Of a stretch of 17,189 nt of DNA, positions 1-7,558 are shown one piece after another (the stretch's first letter is position 1; each line of letters opens with the position of its first letter). The translations under genes were made by a program, and so were the position numbers. The DNA lies in assembly GCA_002494975.1 (NCBI GenBank), contig DADI01000090.1, positions 1-17,189 of the forward strand, written 5' to 3'. Below the pieces are notes generated by a model. It was not told where the DNA came from. It did not search any database and worked only from the letters and a program-made list of their open reading frames with translations. Source of the DNA: Euryarchaeota archaeon UBA556. GTDB taxonomy: Archaea > Thermoplasmatota > Poseidoniia > Poseidoniales > Thalassarchaeaceae.

Positions 1-2
1 CT

Positions 3-764
3 ATGATTTCACTTGATTGCTTTTCACCAATTGAAATAGAAGGTATTGCAGATGTATGCGGTTTGGATACTTCTGAAGTTCTTAGAAAACTTGCTGATGC
101 GGGGATGCATGGCTTACCTGGAGGTGGTGCAGAAATGTTAGTGGATGATGTCAGACTTGACATATCTCCAAAAAAAGGTTCAGCAGATAATTGGCTCAGA
201 GTAATGTCAGAAGCCCAAGAATTAGGGCTAACCACATCTGCAACTAATGTTTTTGGCTTTGGTGAAACTAATAATCATAGAGTTTTACATATGGAAAGAA
301 TAAGACTCATGCAGGACGAAGCGTTATCTCTTGGAAGAGTTGGTTTTACATCCTTTGTTGCTTGGCCAGTTCAACTAGAGAACAATACATTCGGTAAAAG
401 AAATCGTGGACGTAATAGGTTGGAGTTAGGTGCTGGACCCGTAGAATATCTACGCCACATCTCCGTTTCTCGTTTATTTTTCGATAATATTAACCATATT
501 CAAGCATCTTGGCCTACTATGGGTTTGGGTGTGGCTCAAATGGCAATATTAGCTGGTGCAGATGATGCAGGTTCTACAATGATGGAAGAAAATGTAGTGT
601 CTGCATCAGGGACAAAAAAAGTATTGGCTAAAGAAGAAGAACTCCAAGAATCAATAATCAGGGCAGGTTTTCATCCAATTAAGAGAGATTCTGATTATAA
701 CCATCTTGAAACAGCATTAATCGATGTTAAAGATATGGCTGCTATTATACCCTTGCAGTACTAA
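3..764 (+). CDS. mqnC: MqnC-like radical SAM enzyme of the menaquinone futalosine pathway, 5'-truncated by the window edge
   Basis: About 253 C-terminal residues of a radical SAM protein are visible. The MqnC/MqnE/CofH superfamily is shown by a GLPGGGAEML segment, VRLDISPKK, FGFGETNNHR, a FTSFVAWPVQLENN stretch, NHIQASW and the end block MEENVVSASGT. IQASW and EENVVSASGT fit MqnC (dehypoxanthine futalosine cyclase) better than the FO-synthase subunit CofH. MqnC closes the spiro ring of cyclic dehypoxanthine futalosine in the alternative menaquinone route. The iron-sulfur CxxxCxxC region expected about 60-100 residues earlier is missing, so the Met at base 3 is almost certainly internal and the gene starts upstream of the window. 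Its stop overlaps the stop of the convergent gene by 4 bases. MqnE or a CofH homologue are the alternatives. Confidence 0.75.
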   Translation: MISLDCFSPIEIEGIADVCGLDTSEVLRKLADAGMHGLPGGGAEMLVDDVRLDISPKKGSADNWLRVMSEAQELGLTTSATNVFGFGETNNHRVLHMERIRLMQDEALSLGRVGFTSFVAWPVQLENNTFGKRNRGRNRLELGAGPVEYLRHISVSRLFFDNINHIQASWPTMGLGVAQMAILAGADDAGSTMMEENVVSASGTKKVLAKEEELQESIIRAGFHPIKRDSDYNHLETALIDVKDMAAIIPLQY

Positions 765-1813
765 TAGTCAGAAAGTTCAAGTCTTCCACTCTTAACTGGT
801 AATTTTTCAATTTCTATTCTATGATGATAGTTTTCCATTTTCAATGGTCTTACCCATTTCATTCTAGTACCTTCATTATTTATGAACTCCATAATGAGCT
901 CCCAATGAACTGCTATTAGGCCAGAATAAATAGATCCGGGCCATAACTTACTGGGTCCATGTAATACAATTTCATCTTCTATATTTCTTTCGTTTTGTAT
1001 ATCTAACCATTCTCCCGAATCTAAAACTCTCATCGGTTCTAACATCATTACTCTTCTATGTGCAACAGTCATAGGCGTTGATTCACCTACTCCTGTACCT
1101 AGTTCTTCTCCAGTTGTTATTCTTCTCTCTGGTAATGCAGTAGACATCCCAGGAATTGTTTGCTCCCCTTCCTTCTTTCCTTGTGATTCTAGTATCATTC
1201 TTCTTTCAGGTACTGCTATTCCGACTTGTATCCTTGCTCTTTTTATGTCTAGTCCTTTAGGTGTTTTTAATTTTGATATAATGACCTTATTATCTTCTTT
1301 TTGTATAGTAATTTCTGGAGGATTTATGGGATTTTTTATTAACACATTCTGTCTTTTAATGTCTTTCATATTTGCCGTCATTCTGAAAAACATTGGCGAA
1401 ATAAATATTGGAAAAGCTAGAAATAGGAACACTGGATAATCTAATTGTCCTATTCTCACTGAATAATTTAGTGCATTTAATATTGGACCGATAAAACTTA
1501 TTTCATCAATTACAGGAGTAATAGCTCTCAAAAATAATGTCGAAATAATTAAAATAACTGCTGGTGTAATCATTTTCCTAGCTTTGTAATGTAATGGGTC
1601 TGGGTCAATGTACCACCCATTCCTCGTCCTCATTAAGAAGGGAAAGGTTTCTTTCGAGACATCTCCCTTTAATATCGGTAATTTTTTATCATTCTCTGTT
1701 ACTTTTCTCCATTCAACTAACCAATCATTTTCTGTACCGATTTTAAATGTAGGGGGGGGTTTATTCTCTGACTCCAAAATCACTTCAATAATTTTGATTT
1801 GATTTGGAATCAT
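761..1813 (-). CDS. Hypothetical membrane protein with two predicted transmembrane segments
   Basis: I do not recognise a family. From the ATG at 1813 the product has 350 residues: a polar N-terminal part of about 80 residues, two hydrophobic segments at about 81-101 (MITPAVILIISTLFLRAITP) and 126-144 (YPVFLFLAFPIFISPMFF), then a soluble C-terminal half of about 200 residues. That half repeats a short PERR motif (VPERRMIL, LPERRITT, then AHRRVMML) and ends in a beta-rich looking stretch. The frame stays open upstream to a TTG at 1906, which would overlap the preceding reductase gene by 38 bases. I prefer the ATG because neither site has a clear Shine-Dalgarno sequence and TTG is the weaker codon. 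It is the last gene of the minus-strand topA cluster. A run of eight C (coding strand) lies in its Pro-Pro-Pro codons. Confidence 0.7.
   Translation of the reverse strand: MIPNQIKIIEVILESENKPPPTFKIGTENDWLVEWRKVTENDKKLPILKGDVSKETFPFLMRTRNGWYIDPDPLHYKARKMITPAVILIISTLFLRAITPVIDEISFIGPILNALNYSVRIGQLDYPVFLFLAFPIFISPMFFRMTANMKDIKRQNVLIKNPINPPEITIQKEDNKVIISKLKTPKGLDIKRARIQVGIAVPERRMILESQGKKEGEQTIPGMSTALPERRITTGEELGTGVGESTPMTVAHRRVMMLEPMRVLDSGEWLDIQNERNIEDEIVLHGPSKLWPGSIYSGLIAVHWELIMEFINNEGTRMKWVRPLKMENYHHRIEIEKLPVKSGRLELSDY
1752..1759. repeat. Homopolymer run of eight G/C inside a coding region
   Basis: Eight consecutive G on the + strand (eight C in the coding strand) encode part of a KPPPT segment of the hypothetical membrane protein. 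Such a run stands out in an AT-rich sequence and is prone to slippage in replication or sequencing. The reading frame is intact as given. Confidence 0.9.
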
Positions 1814-1868
1814 ATCCGAATGTTCGAATGGAGGATAACGTATTCTCTGCACCGATCTTTCTATAATA

Positions 1869-3089
1869 TCAACTCCATAAAACAGATTTAATCGCTTTAC
1901 CAGCAAGTTTTCTAAATTCTGGGATTTCTTTCAACATTTTAGTTCCTAATGGTATAGGGTTTTCAATTTCCCCCACCTCGTTGATCATTGATATGACTTC
2001 TGGTTTAGCCCAAACTTTGAAGATTTCTTCTAGTTCTTTATCATTTGATTGAGATAAAAAAGCATTTCTGAGTCCTCTCGCTCTGTTTTGTGATTTCCTC
2101 ATCTTATCTAATTTCTTTTCAATAAATGCTAGATTTTTTATCTCTAGGTTATTGTCCTTAATTTTTGCAGATAATTCATCAATTATCATATCAATATGTG
2201 CGAATCCAGGGCCTATCCCTCCTCCCGTAGTTGGTTTACATATACCTGCTGCATCTCCAAACAGGGCCGCTCTTCTTGCAGTAGTTTTTTTCAGAATTCC
2301 ACTTGGTACTGAGCCAACAAATCTACCAACTTCTTTACATTCCTTAAATCGGTAACTCCATTTTCCATTTATCATTAATTCATTAAGTAAATCTTCACAA
2401 GATTTCTCACCAATATATTTTGTTTGACTCCAAACTCCAATTCTTGTAGTTTCTCCAGAAGGTATTGCCCATGCAAAAAATCCCGGGGAAATATCTGAGC
2501 CCGTATACATATCTAGCTTACCCTCTGTTCCGTTATATCCTGTGACTTCAATTTGCATGCCAATCATCGTCTCTTTCGGACGGCCAAATCTTAGAGTTCT
2601 ACGTACCCAAGAATGTGCACCATCGGCGCCACAAACTAATTTCGTAGTTACGTTCTTTATTCCTTTAGGTGTATCTATGATAATATTCACTTTTTGTTCT
2701 GTTATTTCTATATTTTTGGGTTTACTCGATAACCAAAGTTCGGCACCTGATTTCAATGATTGATTTACAACTGCTTCATCAAATAATTTCCTACAAACAG
2801 ACCATGTTCTTATTGTATTTTTTTGGCCGATTTCAACAAGAGTTCCTTCCGGGCTATAGATTCTTGCACCCCAAATTGGAGTTAGTACTGTATTTTTTAA
2901 ATTCACTGATTCCATTGCTTTTGGGTTAACCAGGCCAGCGCATTGAAATGGTCTACCTAGTTCTGCATGTTCTTCTAATAACAAAACTGAAATATTTTTT
3001 TTAGCCAGTTTATTCGCTAGATAACCGCCAATAGGCCCTGCTCCGACTATGACAACATCATAATCGTAATCATTCATACTATCATTCAC
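1869..3089 (-). CDS. Geranylgeranyl reductase family flavoprotein
   Basis: This 406-residue FAD-dependent oxidoreductase has the N-terminal dinucleotide-binding motif GAGPIGG (Gly16, 18, 21), the family RPFQCAGLV segment with Cys50, a second FAD-contact region VCGADGAHSWVRR near 152-164, and the GDAAGICKPTTGGGIGPGF motif at about 278-296. This is the pattern of digeranylgeranylglycerophospholipid reductases, which saturate the isoprenoid chains of archaeal ether lipids. Relatives reduce geranylgeranyl groups of other prenyl compounds such as menaquinone or chlorophyll, so the exact substrate is uncertain. The start taken is a GTG at 3089, because AAGGT lies about 8 bases before it; an ATG four codons in (3077) is the alternative. 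It follows topA by 34 bases, so the two are probably cotranscribed. Confidence 0.85.
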   Translation of the reverse strand: MNDSMNDYDYDVVIVGAGPIGGYLANKLAKKNISVLLLEEHAELGRPFQCAGLVNPKAMESVNLKNTVLTPIWGARIYSPEGTLVEIGQKNTIRTWSVCRKLFDEAVVNQSLKSGAELWLSSKPKNIEITEQKVNIIIDTPKGIKNVTTKLVCGADGAHSWVRRTLRFGRPKETMIGMQIEVTGYNGTEGKLDMYTGSDISPGFFAWAIPSGETTRIGVWSQTKYIGEKSCEDLLNELMINGKWSYRFKECKEVGRFVGSVPSGILKKTTARRAALFGDAAGICKPTTGGGIGPGFAHIDMIIDELSAKIKDNNLEIKNLAFIEKKLDKMRKSQNRARGLRNAFLSQSNDKELEEIFKVWAKPEVISMINEVGEIENPIPLGTKMLKEIPEFRKLAGKAIKSVLWS

Positions 3090-3123
3090 TAGGTTAACCT
3101 TATTGATATCTTCTAATTCTGAT

Positions 3124-5388
3124 TCACTTCTTCTTAGATTTTTTATTTTTCTTCATTACAGTATCTATAATCTTACTTGCATCCTGTTTTGTCATCTCAT
3201 CAATGGTTACAATATCGGCAATAGCCAGAATATCACTAAGAGGGACTTCTTCTCTAACTGCTAATTTATTCACTAACTTAACCTGTGCTTCTGAAGCAGG
3301 TAATGCCTGACTTTCTTTGATGAGCGTGTCTATTAATTGACTAGCACTGCCATCTTTTCCCCCAGTTAGACTATTAATATCATCAATATTTACTATCTTA
3401 CAGATATCTTTGAGGCTATGTCCTAATTGGTCAGCTAATTTAATCACTAAAGCAATTTGTTTTTCACTGGCTGGAAAGTCTCCTCCATCAGCTATGACTT
3501 TATCGAGAGTATTTCTCATTTCTTCTCCTGTGAATTCTTCAGGTTTTTTACCATCGAGTACTTTATTTCTTTCACTCTCAGTCATATTTTTAGTTAAGTT
3601 TTTGAGTAATTCAATTTGTTTTTTTGATGGTATACTTCTTTTCTTTGTTTTCGCCGCATCATTCATTTCTTTGAATACATCTACGAAATTATGCCAAACC
3701 TCAGGTGCAGATTGACTACTGTTCTCTATAGTGTCGAGATCAGATTCCATTTTAGCGGTGAATTGTGTGGCGAAAAGACCTCTTTCGTTCTGTTCATTAT
3801 AGAATGGGACTACTTCTAGCCATAGTGTCCTGCCTGCATCTGTTGGAATAAGTGCTCCGCTATTATTTTCAACATATTTCCTTCTACTCAGTGTCTGGAT
3901 AGTTGAGACATATGTTGAAGGTCTTCCTATACCAGCCTTTTTCATTTCTTGAACTATTGAACTTTCAGAGAATCTTCTCGGAGGTTTAGTTTGGTCACTA
4001 ACCAACTGCGGATTCTCTTCATTACATTCTATTTCCCAAAGAACTCCCTCAGCTAGTTCAGATTGTGGAGGCTCTAACTTTATTGATTTATGATACGGCT
4101 CGTATACTGCTTCCCATCCTGCATGCGTTCTCCATGATGCAGTACCCGTTATATTTTTGTCGAAATCTTCAGTTTTTGCTACTATAGCCCTCGTTTCACG
4201 TATTGAACTTGACATTTGGCTCCCTGCAAATCTCGCCCAAATTAGTCGATAAAGTAACTGCTGCTCATCTTTGAGGCCATCGATATTATGAATCTCTGGT
4301 CTAGTAGGTCTAATGGCTTCATGAGCATCTTGTACGTTTGAGCTTCCTTTTTTAGCATCAGAACCTAAAACTCCTGGTCCCAAATGATTTTCCCCATATG
4401 TTTGTTTAATATATTCTTTAATTGTTTTTCTAGCATCTTCATTCGTTCTTGTAGAATCTGTACGTATGTAAGTAACATGCCCTGAATTGTATAATTCACC
4501 TGCTACTGCGCTAGTTCTTGCAACCGACCACCCAAGATTTGAACTTGCTGATTGAAGCATTGTATCTGTTGTAAATGGCGGCTTCGGGCTTCTCTTATTT
4601 TTCCCTTCTTTAATTGACTGTATTTCAATACTCATATTTTTATTTAATTTAGTAATTGCTTCTGCAGCTAAATCTTGATTAAATGTCCTATCTGGAAAGT
4701 GTTTACCTGAATCATCTAACCATGCCTCAGGGTCATCTTTTTCATGAAATCTTATCTTGAAATTAGTATCATTTGAGATAAAATTAACACTATTGTAAAC
4801 AATTGGGACGTGTTTCTCTCTGAGTAATTCTCTTTCTATGATGAATCCTAGAGTAGGTGTTTGAACTCTACCCATGGATGCTAGTCTCCAAGATCTAGAA
4901 AATCTCGAGCACTCAAATCCAACCAATCTATCCATAAATCTTCTAACTTTTGCAGAATCTACTAATGCAGTATCTATCTCTCTTGCTTCCTGAATTGCTT
5001 TTTGAACTGAAGTTTCTGTTATCTCATTGAAAGTTACTCTTTTCTGAGAGGGGAATTTTGCAAATATTATGCTTAGTCTCCAAGCAATAAATTCACCTTC
5101 TCTATCTGGGTCGGTTGCAATGTAAACTTCCTCGACATTAGATGATTTTGCCTTCTTAACCATGTCAGTAATTTTCTTTTTGGCACCGGAAGTCCAGCCC
5201 CATGGAGGTTCAGGTAGAACATTTCTTTCGGAATCCCACATTGACTTTGAAGATCCTTTACTCCCTTTTGATGGCAAATCTTGGACGTGCCCTCCACAAG
5301 CTTGTACTATCCATCCTTTACCCAAGTATTTCTTCACAGTCTTAGCCTTAGCTCCTGACTCGAGAATCATTAGTTTCACAATACTCAC
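3124..5388 (-). CDS. topA: DNA topoisomerase I, type IA, bacterial-like, with three C-terminal helical repeats instead of zinc ribbons
   Basis: The 754-residue product relaxes negatively supercoiled DNA by single-strand passage. The Toprim domain has ILESGAKAK (Glu10) and the Mg-binding DPDREGE at about 93-99. The catalytic domain has RFMDRLVGFE, the active-site Tyr307 in HVTYIRTDSTR, DAHEAIRPT at 354-362 and GIGRPSTYVSTI near 486-497. GxxTYxRTDS is the bacterial TopA style rather than the usual archaeal topo I or III. No CxxC zinc ribbons follow. The last 170 residues instead hold three similar segments (about 586-635, 638-691, 696-746), each opening with a SxxQxxLxxxL pattern, then a Lys-rich tail. 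The start is given as GTG 5388. A GTG at 5379 has GGAG eight bases upstream and gives MKLMILES, so it may be the true one. Confidence 0.93.
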   Translation of the reverse strand: MSIVKLMILESGAKAKTVKKYLGKGWIVQACGGHVQDLPSKGSKGSSKSMWDSERNVLPEPPWGWTSGAKKKITDMVKKAKSSNVEEVYIATDPDREGEFIAWRLSIIFAKFPSQKRVTFNEITETSVQKAIQEAREIDTALVDSAKVRRFMDRLVGFECSRFSRSWRLASMGRVQTPTLGFIIERELLREKHVPIVYNSVNFISNDTNFKIRFHEKDDPEAWLDDSGKHFPDRTFNQDLAAEAITKLNKNMSIEIQSIKEGKNKRSPKPPFTTDTMLQSASSNLGWSVARTSAVAGELYNSGHVTYIRTDSTRTNEDARKTIKEYIKQTYGENHLGPGVLGSDAKKGSSNVQDAHEAIRPTRPEIHNIDGLKDEQQLLYRLIWARFAGSQMSSSIRETRAIVAKTEDFDKNITGTASWRTHAGWEAVYEPYHKSIKLEPPQSELAEGVLWEIECNEENPQLVSDQTKPPRRFSESSIVQEMKKAGIGRPSTYVSTIQTLSRRKYVENNSGALIPTDAGRTLWLEVVPFYNEQNERGLFATQFTAKMESDLDTIENSSQSAPEVWHNFVDVFKEMNDAAKTKKRSIPSKKQIELLKNLTKNMTESERNKVLDGKKPEEFTGEEMRNTLDKVIADGGDFPASEKQIALVIKLADQLGHSLKDICKIVNIDDINSLTGGKDGSASQLIDTLIKESQALPASEAQVKLVNKLAVREEVPLSDILAIADIVTIDEMTKQDASKIIDTVMKKNKKSKKK

Positions 5389-5447
5389 TCCATTACTTAG
5401 TCAATAACATAACATCGACCATTATCTTGATGGCACAATACTACCTG

Positions 5448-5453
5448 TATAAA
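5448..5453 (-). promoter_or_regulatory. TATA-like box for topA
   Basis: On the minus strand the hexamer TTTATA occurs in the context AAGTTTATACAGG, about 60 bases before the topA start. With the usual archaeal spacing the transcript would begin near 5423 and carry a leader of about 35 bases, enough for the GGAG ribosome site. This suggests that topA and the downstream reductase have their own promoter. Confidence 0.5.
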
Positions 5454-5479
5454 CTTGAGTCAACTCTGTTTGATACAAG

Positions 5480-5504
5480 GCGCGCACGCGCACGTGAGCG
5501 CGCG
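5480..5504. other. GC-rich alternating purine-pyrimidine tract with a short inverted repeat
   Basis: Seventeen bases at 5480-5496 alternate purine and pyrimidine, a Z-DNA-prone pattern, and GCGCGC at 5480-5485 and 5498-5503 could form a 6-bp stem around a 12-base loop. The loop contains the CACGTG palindrome. It lies between the stop of the unknown gene ending at 5513 and the topA promoter, in otherwise AT-rich DNA. It may be a structured terminator for the upstream gene or a supercoiling-sensitive element; no U-tract follows the stem, so a terminator is not assured. Confidence 0.5.
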
Positions 5505-5512
5505 AAGCCAAG

Positions 5513-5986
5513 TTAGTGAATTTGATTCCGTGACTCAGTTTCATTCCATGGTTCATCAGCTGCTGGGCCTGCACAGCCTATACAACCTGGGTATCCTGCT
5601 CTGCCCAATTCGATAATCTTCTGGGTGAGATTATTCCATGTTGATTCTCTTTTCTTTACCCAAATAATTTCTAACGATTCAGGAGGAGATGTAGATATTA
5701 TTCCATCTTTTGAATCTAACATTTGAAAAGAAATATCCTCTGAGTCTATAATAATGGATTTAATCCCAAAAATTATTTTCGGTGCATTATCTGATAATTC
5801 ATTAGATAGTATCTCTATATTTTTTGATAAAAATCCATTATGAGATATTTCGACACCACTAGATCTAAGGATTCTTCTTGCTAATTCGGAGATTGCTGCA
5901 TCCTCTGAAGAACTCCTCATCAATCTTCGGACGTGGGCAACGCTTGAAGACTGTCGGTTGAACCGACTTCCCCATGGGGCTGCCAT
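5513..5986 (-). CDS. Hypothetical protein of unknown family
   Basis: I do not recognise this 157-residue protein. It has a basic, Ser/Arg-rich N-terminus (about 1-45) that looks helical, a middle part with beta-like hydrophobic alternation (IIFGIKSIIID, LEIIWVKKR), and a C-terminal segment GYPGCIGCAGP with a CxxC pair, followed by a polar tail. There is no signal peptide or membrane segment. The ATG at 5986 makes its 5' end overlap the divergent pyrD by 13 bases. An internal ATG at 5920 (Met23) would remove the overlap and leave 135 residues. The codons upstream of Met23 look plausible, so I keep the longer form without confidence in it. It is first in the minus-strand cluster before topA, 124 bases away. 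Confidence 0.6.
   Translation of the reverse strand: MAAPWGSRFNRQSSSVAHVRRLMRSSSEDAAISELARRILRSSGVEISHNGFLSKNIEILSNELSDNAPKIIFGIKSIIIDSEDISFQMLDSKDGIISTSPPESLEIIWVKKRESTWNNLTQKIIELGRAGYPGCIGCAGPAADEPWNETESRNQIH
5953..5967. repeat. Perfect 15-bp palindrome just upstream of pyrD
   Basis: GTCGGTT and AACCGAC flank a single central G (5960). The element ends 6 bases before the pyrD ATG and lies inside the N-terminal part of the long form of the divergent gene. Placement and symmetry fit a dimeric repressor operator controlling one or both genes, but it could be a coincidence of codons. Confidence 0.5.
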
Positions 5987-7077
5987 ATCGTGTATTTGGG
6001 AAGCCTATGTTAGGCCTTATCGATTCTGAAAAAGCACATAGTTTAGGGATTTCTGTATTGACAAACTTTGGTCAAACATCTGTAGGTCGTAAAGTTCTTG
6101 ATAGCCTCTATCATGCTCCTGAATTACCAACACAAGTATTTGGAATGGATTTCCAGCATCCTTTGGGACTTGCAGCAGGGTTTGATAAAAAAGCGCAGGC
6201 ATTATCTGCATGGCCATCTTTAGGTTTTTCTTGGATTGAATATGGTGGAGTTACTAGATTCCCTCAAGATGGAAATCCTAAACCGCGAATGTTCAGGGCG
6301 AATAAAGAAAATGCTCTAGTTAATAGAATGGGATTTAACAACCCCGGTTCTCTAGCTGTACGAGATAGTCTACTTGAAAGAAGATCCAAGGGCCAGTGGC
6401 CAAATAATCCCATTGCAGCTAATATTGGTAGGTCAAAGAAAGTCTCTAACGACGATGCTCCAAATGATTATGCGTCTACTTTAGATATACTGTGGGACTT
6501 TTCAGATTTGTTTGTACTAAATGTCTCTTCACCAAATACCCCTGGGCTTAGGGAATTGCAAGGTGAGGAGCACCTTTCCAAGGTTCTTGAGGCATGTAAT
6601 AATATTCGTGATAGGAAACAGGATTTCAAACCTATTTTACTCAAATTTTCTCCAGATATGGAAGATGAAATATTATTAAATTCTGTTGAAACTGCCATGA
6701 AATCAAAGATAAATGGTTTTGTAGCAACAAACACTACTGTGTCTCGATATGTACCGAAGAATTCTCAATCTCGTTCTGTTTTCGCACAAACTGGAGGGCT
6801 ATCTGGAAGACCTCTCCAAGCGCGTTCTTTAGAAGTAGTTAATTTGTTGTATGATTATACCGATTCTAAAGTCCCATTAGTAGGTGTAGGCGGCATTGAT
6901 TCAGTAGATTCAGCATGGGATATGATAAATTCGGGGGCATCATTGATACAGTTATATTCTGCATTAGTTTTCCAAGGCCCTTCTGTGGTATCTCACATAA
7001 TAAAAGGTCTCAAGAGAAAAATTAACGAAAATAACTTTTCAAATATTGATGAAGTAGTTGGTTATTACCATAAATGA
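5974..7077 (+). CDS. pyrD: Dihydroorotate dehydrogenase, class 2 (quinone-dependent)
   Basis: This enzyme oxidises dihydroorotate to orotate in UMP synthesis and passes electrons to membrane quinone. The 367-residue length and an N-terminal extension resembling E. coli PyrD (YRVFGKPMLGLIDSEKAH) identify class 2, as do HPLGLAAGFDKKAQ, QDGNPKPRMFR, NRMGFNNPG, the catalytic Ser186 in NVSSPNTPGLRELQ, ATNTT and the phosphate-binding VGVGGI. The extension aligns well from the ATG at 5974, which supports that start rather than Met12. No Shine-Dalgarno sequence precedes it. Class 2 enzymes are mainly bacterial and occur in only some archaea. Use of quinone as acceptor agrees with the nearby mqnC-like gene. 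ccmE follows after 40 bases and may share the transcript. Confidence 0.95.
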   Translation: MGLPYRVFGKPMLGLIDSEKAHSLGISVLTNFGQTSVGRKVLDSLYHAPELPTQVFGMDFQHPLGLAAGFDKKAQALSAWPSLGFSWIEYGGVTRFPQDGNPKPRMFRANKENALVNRMGFNNPGSLAVRDSLLERRSKGQWPNNPIAANIGRSKKVSNDDAPNDYASTLDILWDFSDLFVLNVSSPNTPGLRELQGEEHLSKVLEACNNIRDRKQDFKPILLKFSPDMEDEILLNSVETAMKSKINGFVATNTTVSRYVPKNSQSRSVFAQTGGLSGRPLQARSLEVVNLLYDYTDSKVPLVGVGGIDSVDSAWDMINSGASLIQLYSALVFQGPSVVSHIIKGLKRKINENNFSNIDEVVGYYHK

Positions 7078-7117
7078 ATATCATAAACCTCTTGAGTATC
7101 ATTCACTTGGGAGATTC

Positions 7118-7501
7118 ATGTCTGCAACTAGATCAACGAGATTGTTGATTGTTGGCGTTGCTTTACTTGCTCTAATTTCATTAATGCTAATCAGTGTAGA
7201 TCCTGAAGTACAATATACTGTAGATGAAATTATGGAATCTCCGAGTGATTTCGAAGACGAAGAAGTTCATCTTAGAGGTATTGTAATGGAGGGTTCTGTA
7301 GATGATGTAAACAAAGTTTTCATCCTTTCAGGTACTGAAGCACAGATATTCGTAGATATTTCTTATGTCGCATTACCCGATGGTTTCGCTGAAGGCTATG
7401 TTATTGCAGTTAAGGGCGATCTTCTCAAAGTTGATGATAAATGGATAATTTCTGCCAACTCGATACAGACCGGTTGCCCTTCAAAATATGATGCGGAATG
7501 A
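7118..7501 (+). CDS. ccmE: Cytochrome c maturation heme chaperone CcmE, archaeal CxxxY type
   Basis: The product is 127 residues: a short basic N-terminus, one membrane anchor (LLIVGVALLALISLMLISV) and an outside beta-barrel domain with the CcmE signatures VHLRGIVMEGSV and VAVKGDL-like turns (VIAVKGDLLK). CcmE carries heme from CcmC to the CcmF ligation step. In most bacteria heme is bound by His in HxxxY. Here the C-terminal motif is CPSKY, so Cys120 replaces His and Tyr124 is kept, the known archaeal/Desulfovibrio CxxxY variant. The ATG at 7118 has GGGAG a few bases upstream; the frame extends to a TTG at 7058 inside pyrD, which I reject. It implies that the organism makes c-type cytochromes, although no other ccm gene is in the window. 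Confidence 0.85.
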   Translation: MSATRSTRLLIVGVALLALISLMLISVDPEVQYTVDEIMESPSDFEDEEVHLRGIVMEGSVDDVNKVFILSGTEAQIFVDISYVALPDGFAEGYVIAVKGDLLKVDDKWIISANSIQTGCPSKYDAE

Positions 7502-7531
7502 AAAAAATCTTCTAACTCTCTTAAGGGGTTC

Positions 7532-7539
7532 ATTAAAAT
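7532..7539 (+). promoter_or_regulatory. Possible TATA-like box for the SRP RNA
   Basis: An ATTAAAAT stretch lies about 25 bases before the predicted RNA 5' end, the normal archaeal TATA distance. It is a weak match in AT-rich DNA, so this rests mainly on position. Confidence 0.35.
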
Positions 7540-7558
7540 GGGTCGTTAAACACGGCTA

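Noticed and set aside
1245..1802. Plus-strand frames opposite the hypothetical membrane protein
   Set aside because: They are shadows of the minus-strand gene, with no ribosome sites and no family-like motifs.
3091..3100. AGGTTAACCT 10-bp palindrome between topA and the reductase gene
   Set aside because: It is short, and part of it serves as the ribosome site of the reductase gene; chance is sufficient.
7058..7117. Upstream TTG start for ccmE overlapping pyrD
   Set aside because: The ATG at 7118 has a GGGAG ribosome site and gives a normal membrane-anchor N-terminus.
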